From Lonicera japonica (Eukaryota > Streptophyta > Magnoliopsida > Dipsacales > Caprifoliaceae), in the NCBI GenBank assembly GCA_021464415.1, contig CM038470.1, positions 30,685,774 through 30,749,773 of the forward strand: a DNA stretch of 64,000 nt. Reading direction: 5' to 3'. The translations under genes were made by a program, and so were the position numbers. The notes beneath the pieces were generated by a model, which saw nothing but the letters and a program-made list of their open reading frames with translations, was not told where the DNA came from and did not search any database. Positions 58,196 to 64,000 of the stretch are shown in pieces (within the stretch, counting starts at the first letter, position 1; each line of letters opens with the position of its first letter).

Positions 58196-58446
58196 ACACT
58201 TTGCAACAAGTCATCTGGTTAATAACTAGGCACACTAATCATTATTCAAGGATATCACTAATGATGTGCACATTTTAACTTGGTTCCACTTCATTCTATT
58301 TATTTGATGTTTACGCAGCAAATGAATATGAACATACTCGCTGTATATATGTTGAATCAGTGTTGAGTAAAAAAAATAAAATACTTAATAATATATCTAT
58401 TCATTAACTACATTTGTGCCAAATAAATAAAATAAAATGAAATAAA
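58196..58446. other. Gene-free stretch
   Basis: No feature recognised. Confidence 0.4.
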
Positions 58447-58710
58447 GATATGTGGAGATATTAACACCTCCAATATCTCTTAGAAACATTCATACTTTTC
58501 ACTCAGTCTTAGACAACCGAATCAAGTGTATATTATTCAGTTGTGAATGACTGAGTATAAATTTAACAATACTTTACTTAATTGTTAAAAATTGAGTATA
58601 CTTACTTATATTTTGCCTTCAACAATTAAACAATAAAAACCTTATTTAATTGCAAATGATCAAATAAAAATAAAAGTGTTACCAAGTATTTTAGTCACTC
58701 CCTTATTTAA
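58447..58710. repeat. Dispersed repeat (related to 14530-14800)
   Basis: Shares ATATCTCTTA, ACTTAATTGT and GTTACCAAGTATTTT blocks in the same order with the sequence upstream of the J-domain gene. Confidence 0.45.
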
Positions 58711-58837
58711 TCTTTTTTTTTGATGAAAAAAATAGTGTCAAAATGAGCAACCATTCCAAGTTGAATAAAACATGCGACAAAACTTACATTCTCAAAACTC
58801 AAACTTTTTTTTTTGGCCAAATCACAAAATGTTTGAA

Positions 58838-58960
58838 CTAATTTTTTCACACCTCGATTAATCCCTGTTCGCAAGAGAGCACGAGGCTGGCTACCAATGA
58901 TTTTTGATTAAGCTAAAAAAGCCCGGTGTACGTGCCTGGGGTCTTATTCAATCCCTATAC
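58838..58960 (-). mobile_element. Au-like SINE, 5'-truncated or degenerate
   Basis: Minus strand GCGAACAGGGATTAATCGAGGTGTG matches the 3' block of the SINEs at 188-352 and 7015-7175. No clear A box. Confidence 0.55.
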
Positions 58961-59039
58961 AAGTTTTCTTCGTCCCCATTTTATGTGATAAAATAAAAAT
59001 AAAAAAAAACCATTAGCTACGAACCCGTTTACCCGAACA

Positions 59040-59290
59040 CCTCTGTTGAATTCGCCCTCGTGAAAGATCCCCCTCTCTCTCTCTTAATCACAGCCCGCCG
59101 ATATTGTCGACGCGGTGTCCGACTTTCTACAACTCCGGCCGCCGGCGATTCCACTGCCGTCGACAACCCTCAAGTCTCATAGTTTTCCATTTCCCCATCA
59201 CTCGGCTTTCTCTCGCGGGTTACTCGACTTTCCTCACTTCTTATTTGTCTAATACACTCTACTCTCATCGTTGCTTTTCTCGCAATTACT
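59040..59290 (+). other. Probable promoter/5' UTR exon of the bZIP gene
   Basis: A GC- and CT-rich island (CTCTCTCTCTCT at about 59080, then CCGCCG motifs) lies in otherwise AT-rich DNA. No start codon reading of note follows. This is how a transcription start and leader exon look in plants. The donor is not determined; the intron would be over 3 kb. This is inference. Confidence 0.35.
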
Positions 59291-60371
59291 CGTAAAAAAT
59301 TCTAATTCTAAGTTGAGTTTCCCCAAATTGAAACTTTGAAACCCTAGTAGGCTGTAGAATCGTATATGTGCGTCTGAACAATTTTGAAGTCTGAATTCGG
59401 TCTAGGTTTGTTCAAATTAGGTTGAATTTGGTCAGCTTTCGTTTTAGTTTTATCATACCAATCCCAAGTTCGCAAATCCTCAGCATCTTTAGTTTCAATG
59501 ATTTATAGATATGCTATTTTGTTTGCTCACGGTTATAAAGTAAAGTAGCTTTGGTTTGTTTCACCAAGATTCAATTTGTGTGTTCAAGTTGTAGGATTTT
59601 AAATTGTTTATCATCTACATGTAAAGAATTTGACTGATTTGCGTATTTCCAATCCAAAAAGAGAATACCAGCTTAAAAGAGGAATACCAGCCAAAAAGAG
59701 AATACCTACTTTATCTCGTAAATCTTTGGGAATTACCATTTATTTTCCTACTTTTCCAAGATATGTGTTGCTGCTTATCTGTATGAATTTGGGTCATATA
59801 TGTAATTTCAACTTTGGAGTGAATTTGTGCCTTGAATTTGAACCATTTGAGTGCAGAGAATGAGAGTAATAAAATCCAGATCTTTGACCCAATTAGTGGA
59901 TTTTATTGAATATTGATCAGTCCTTTTTGGTTTAATGGTAGGATGAAGAACGAGACCTAAAATGGCATAGATTTGCATTGTACATGCGTATTAGGTATAA
60001 CCATACCCATGATGTTAAACATGTTTGTAGAGAACTACCCGTGCCTTAGATGCTATTCATGCCTACGGAAAATTCCAAGTAACTAGTAATATATAAATTG
60101 ATAAATTTTATTTGAATATGTATATGTACGAACCTTCCACATTTAGTTATGTTTTTGTAAGGTGTAGATTGACCAATGTTGTAAGAGTCCCATTGAAGTG
60201 GGGGCCCATATGGTACTAGGGCATACCCATGCCTGAAGGCACTGTTAAACAAAAAATAAAATTTGACAATAGGACAAAAGAGACATCTAAGGAGTTAATT
60301 AGGAGTAAATATTGTGAGAAGTTGGGAGTTTATATTCAAACACAACGCATTTTAAGTAAGCAATGATAGTC

Positions 60372-60640
60372 TAGGGGTGCTCGGAAAACCAATAGCACCA
60401 ACAAAATCAACCAAACCGATCCAAACCGGCACATTTTGGTCAGTCTTTTTTAGTCTCTAGCAAAGTCTGGTCTAAAATTTTGAGGATATGAAACTTAGGT
60501 TTGGTATTCAGTTTGTCAAAACAAAAAAACGAATCGGTTTGGATGACCTCATATTTATAGTATTTCAAAATTGACCATGTTAGCCTGGTCAGAAAATGGT
60601 AAAAAAATCGAAGTGATCGGACCATGCAGACCCCTAGATG
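60372..60640. mobile_element. MITE-like element with CTAGGGGT ends
   Basis: TCTAGGGGTGCTCGG at the left and inverted TCTAGGGGTCTGC at the right. The interior is rich in CCAAACCG/CGGTTTGG, typical of short hAT-type MITEs. Target duplication not clear. Confidence 0.5.
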
Positions 60641-60745
60641 CTGTAGACTAAATTTTTGCCTTTGAAATTTATAATGGAACCTTTCTGGAATCTTATATCA
60701 TTTGAAATAACTAATAATGTAGAAACACATAAAATATGTCCTTGT

Positions 60746-60797
60746 ATGTAATATTCAATAGTTCTTATCAAAAAAAAAAAAATGTAATATTCAATAG
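60746..60797. mobile_element. Poly(A)-only retro-insertion with 16-bp TSD
   Basis: ATGTAATATTCAATAG occurs at 60746-60761 and again at 60782-60797. Between them are 20 bp: TTCTTATC plus a run of A. This is what remains when a LINE-type insertion stops almost at once. Confidence 0.7.
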
Positions 60798-62271
60798 AAA
60801 AATATTTATACATAATTTATATTCACAATGGTTCTTGTTTTATTGATCTTGATTTGTAAGTTCTACATATATAATTTTTTATTAAAATCCAATTTTTGGA
60901 TTTAACATTATGGCATTTTAAACTTTTAATCAAAATTGATGAGAGAGAAACTACTATGAAAGAGTAGAGATTGTGTGGAGTACTGGAGTGGGTGTTTCAC
61001 TGTTTTGTATTTGATTGTGTGTGTTTAGGGTGCATGTAGATCTTAGTCTTGATTTGACACTTTTATGTGGGTATAAGAGCACGTCTAAGGGTGTGTATTG
61101 ATTGTGGAAAGAAGAAAGGGATTTTGAGCCATTAATCTAGTAGACTTTTAAGAGGGGAATGTGTTGAAATCTTGTTCCTTATAATATAGATTGGTGATGA
61201 TAATAGTAATGAGAGGGAAAAGAGATGTGTTTGAATTTCCAAATTCATTGAAGAGATAAAGCTGTATAGTTTGTGTTTATGTGTACACATTTTTTATGTG
61301 ACTTTTGGATGCGAGTATAGTCCGCATCCTAAGACAATAAGGTCTATATTGCATTAAAGTTTTAAGAGAGTGATTTTGAGCCATTATGTGTGTACCATGT
61401 AATATGGACGCGTGACTCTACTCATAATTGAAAAGAGGGACCATTATTTTCTTTATGACAATTGGTTGTATATTTAGATCCCAACCTAACGGACTTCTTA
61501 AACTTAACAAGCAGATAGACACCTATGTATCCCCCCCCCCAAAAAAAAAAAAAAAACCCATCCCAAAAATAAAATAAAAATCAGTTAATGGATACAGTCT
61601 GACTCAGATATACCATAAGATTGTGTAACGGACTAGTTGGCTGTCAGAAAAATAGTTGTCAGAATGAAAGTTCAATGATAGCATGAGATCCTAGCTTCGG
61701 TCAACTACCAAAAAAAAGTCCTCTATAGTTCTTCAATCAGCTATTTACATAGCCTAAAGGTTTTTTAGGCAAATGCATAAGCAGAGCTAGCCAGGACATA
61801 TCCATCTTCTTTTCAGAATTGAAGGAAAACTAGTATCCACCTTCTTCCTTTGCCACGAGAACAGAAAAACCAACAGACCACGAACACCAGCATAGAGTAA
61901 TGCGGTTGGTCCTTTGCGCCTGCCAATCCTGCTTTTCAGTCCTCCCCAGAGCCCGTCCCTGCTGCGCCTGTTGATCTAGACGTTTACCAGCCCTTACTAT
62001 CTGATGGGAGGAACTGCACACTTTTGTGTTCAGAGCATTTTAGGTTCTATCAATTTTAAATCAACTATCTCCTCAACCAATTCGGTTGTGTCAGCCTTAG
62101 TACAGCTAGGCAGTTGAATTTTGACCCTACCTAGTTTGCTGTTAGCACTTAGTCAATTTTTCCTTACAATCGTCTCTCTTTATAAACCATATCATACAAA
62201 TGTTCTACTATGATGTTGTATGTTTGTGGAATATACCTATTTAATTTTATATTTTAGCAACTAAAATAATA

Positions 62272-62522
62272 GTTCCTCCATCTTGAATGAAGAGTCTCAC
62301 ATTCCCTTTTGGTACGTTTCAAATTAAGAGTTCCTTTTCTAAAAATAGACTATAGAAAACAGTGATGCACTTAGTTAACCTTATATTACAATGCATCGGT
62401 CATGGCCATCAACAAATCTAATCTTGAGGCCTTAATAAATGTGGGAAGCTTATGGAAGTCCAAGGAAATTCTTAATATGTTTGACTTTCAAACTAGGGCT
62501 CTTAATTTTAAACGGAGGGAGT
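62272..62522. mobile_element. Stowaway-like MITE with TA duplication
   Basis: Left GTTCCTCCATCTTGAATGAAGAG and inverted right ACTCCCTCCGTTTAAAATTAAGAG, with TA on both outer sides (62270-62271 and 62523-62524). 251 bp, non-coding. The open frame at 62402-62623 overlaps it and is rejected. Confidence 0.75.
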
Positions 62523-62709
62523 TAGGAATTTGGTCTGAATTAAATTCCTATTATTTTCTGACCCAACCACCAAAATTTAGGATTCCAAGTCCTTTCCAAA
62601 AGCACAAGGCAAATGAATCCTGATACTTGGAGAGTTCACATTTTTTGGTGATATAGAATGATAATTAGTGTACTAATTGGAACTAATCAAATGCTTTCCG
62701 TATTTGTAG

Positions 62710-63276
62710 GATGGTTTTGAGAAGGTGGGCCAGTTGAATCATGGGAAGTAGTGAGATGGATAAAACCGCAAAGGAGTCAAAAACTCCTACTTCACAGGCA
62801 TGTCTATTTGTTTTCAATAATTCTAGAGGGACACAGGATTGTGACTCAAACAGGTGGACTTGGATGATGTGGCACCAGTTCATTGGTCAGAGAGCGGAGC
62901 GATAAGATTATACCAACCAATGAACAGCTGCCATCATTTGAATCCCAAAAACCGAGTCACCTACAATTACTCTGAGTTAAATTTCTCTTTGTTTGTGTTT
63001 AGGTGTATGGCGGTATTTCTTATTTGTTTTGTTGCTTTTGGCATTGTTTAGGAACAGACTTCAGCTACAATTACCGGCACTGTTAATCCAGAGTGGTCTG
63101 GTTTTCAGGTTCCGCTTTCAAAAGCCTGCCAATTGGTTTAATCTGGTTCATTGTTAAAATTTATATGTCAATAGTCACCTCTCATGGCTGTCTTTTTACA
63201 GGCATATTCTCCTATGCCTCCACATGGGTTCATGGCCTCAAGTCCTCAAGCTCACCCTTATATGTGGGGAGTTCAG
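62710..63276 (+). CDS. bZIP16: bZIP transcription factor, G-box binding group (bZIP16/bZIP68-like), 5' part
   Basis: Three early exons are visible: 62710-62797 (ATG at 62741), 63052-63108 and 63202-63276, all joined in phase 0 (19 + 19 + 25 codons). The protein starts MGSSEMDKTAKESKTPTSQ, then EQTSATITGTVNPEWSGFQ, then AYSPMPPHGFMASSPQAHPY and MWGVQ. The WSGFQAYSPMPP and HPYMWGVQ motifs belong to the proline-rich N-terminus of group G bZIPs (GBF1, bZIP16, bZIP68), which bind CACGTG G-boxes and act in light and redox-linked regulation. The DNA-binding basic region and zipper lie beyond the window. The first intron needs a GC donor. An 8-codon upstream ORF precedes the start. Which group member it is cannot be settled from 63 residues. 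Confidence 0.85.
62711..62737 (+). promoter_or_regulatory. Short upstream ORF before the bZIP start
   Basis: An ATG at 62711, just after the acceptor, opens 8 codons (MVLRRWAS) and stops 3 bp before the main ATG at 62741. Such placement could favour reinitiation or leaky scanning. It counts only if the exon starts at 62710 as inferred. Confidence 0.5.
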
Positions 63277-64000
63277 GTGGAGCATTTTTGCATTACTCTT
63301 GTTTTTCTAATAGTCAACGTATTGTCTATACAAAAATTACACATTTACACACATGTATATCCTTCCAAAATTTCATGTAAAAGAAAAACAAATAAAGTTC
63401 AATAACAGATTTTCATATTCTGTGATTTTCCAAATCATGTGAATATTCTGATAAGAACACAACCAAGATGAATGTAGTGCACATGCGACTTGGCCATTTC
63501 CCAACATTAAATTGTTGATTTGGATGTGGAGCAAAATGATAAAGATAGTACTTGTATCTTAAGCTTGGAGGCAAGTGAACGTAGATAAACCCTAACTTGT
63601 TTGGGTGCATCATTCAAAGGGAACTGTTAAGCAACTCGTCTCAGTCATGGAAAGAAAAGATTCTCACTATGATTTTTTTGTTAAATTTGAACCTTAATAG
63701 ATACTGCATCATTGGATGTGGTTTCTCGTTTTCCACACATAAATTGGAGGATGAGTTTTTTCAAATGATGGGCATAATGATAAGGAATATTTTGAAAGAT
63801 TTGATGAAGCAAAATGATGGGCATAAATTGGGTGATATGGAATATTTCAAATGATGGGCATAAATTGAAAGATTAGTTTGGCATCTCGTGTAATTAGACA
63901 TAGGGCTAAACTGGATTTATTTGAAATAAATTAAGATATTGGGGAATTTAAGTGTGTTTTTATTACCGTATGTGACTATGTTCATATATTGAATTTTTTG
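63277..64000. other. bZIP gene intron, continuing out of the window
   Basis: Donor CAG|GTGGAG. No next exon of the expected proline/tyrosine-rich type is found before the end. Open frames at 63413-63613 and 63597-63854 have no support. Confidence 0.5.

Larger units (their letters stand above)
59291..62271. other. Presumed first intron or upstream region of the bZIP gene
   Basis: No coding sequence supported. It holds a possible MITE (60372-60640), a poly(A) micro-insertion (60746-60797) and a C10/A16 homopolymer run (about 61531-61556). Short frames at 59630-59863, 60046-60252 and 61830-62021 match nothing I know. Confidence 0.45.

Noticed and set aside
61830..62021. 63-codon minus-strand frame rich in Gln and Trp
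   Set aside because: No family recognised and it lies in the presumed bZIP intron; insufficient support.
1..64000. CRISPR arrays, operons, Shine-Dalgarno sites, prophage or plasmid functions
   Set aside because: The window is plant nuclear DNA; the short tandem repeats lack the repeat-spacer pattern.

Overview
This is nuclear DNA of a flowering plant, almost certainly a dicot. Genes are sparse and intron-bearing, the background is AT-rich, transposable elements are plentiful, and there is a cluster of TIR-NB-LRR (TNL) immune receptor genes, a class missing from grasses. Nothing in the window fixes the species. All comparisons were made by eye.

Layout. 1-7.4 kb: a 0.57 kb direct repeat carrying a tRNA-derived SINE brackets a decayed LINE and several MITEs. 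7.4-12.4 kb: gene-free DNA with a TIR element flanked by a perfect 84-bp repeat and a clean hAT MITE. 12.4-14.3 kb: an intact two-exon gene for a J-domain plus DUF3444 protein (minus strand). 15.8-54.1 kb: three head-to-tail TNL units, all on the minus strand. Unit A (ATG 23864, 1127 aa predicted) and unit B (ATG 41227, 1133 aa predicted) are open throughout. Unit C (ATG 52967) is a pseudogene. All three share five exons: TIR / NB-ARC / LRR start / LRR / C-JID. Each has a 2.5-3.1 kb first intron full of MITEs, a MULE-type MITE in intron 3, and a tiny GC-AG intron 4. Because the units are paralogous, each gives empty-site evidence for insertions in the others: a Copia retrotransposon 3' of B, a MITE in B intron 1, an 843-bp hAT element in the last exon of C, and a 279-bp Helitron in the 5' flank of C.

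53.1-55.3 kb: a large inverted repeat. Its right arm looks like a Helitron copy that ran past its own 3' end and carried about 500 bp of TNL upstream sequence into inverted orientation. A spacer with a 34-bp tandem array separates the arms. I consider this the most interesting structure here. 55.3-59 kb: a diverged tandem duplication, a plastid ndhB fragment (NUPT) with an internal duplication, and a SINE. 59-64 kb: the 5' part of a plus-strand bZIP transcription factor gene of the G-box-binding group (bZIP16/bZIP68 type), which continues beyond the window.

How the genes relate. The TNLs are predicted intracellular pathogen receptors. The TIR domain is expected to act as an NADase, NB-ARC as the nucleotide switch, and LRR plus C-JID as the sensor. 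The J-domain and bZIP genes are single-copy neighbours with no evident functional link to them.
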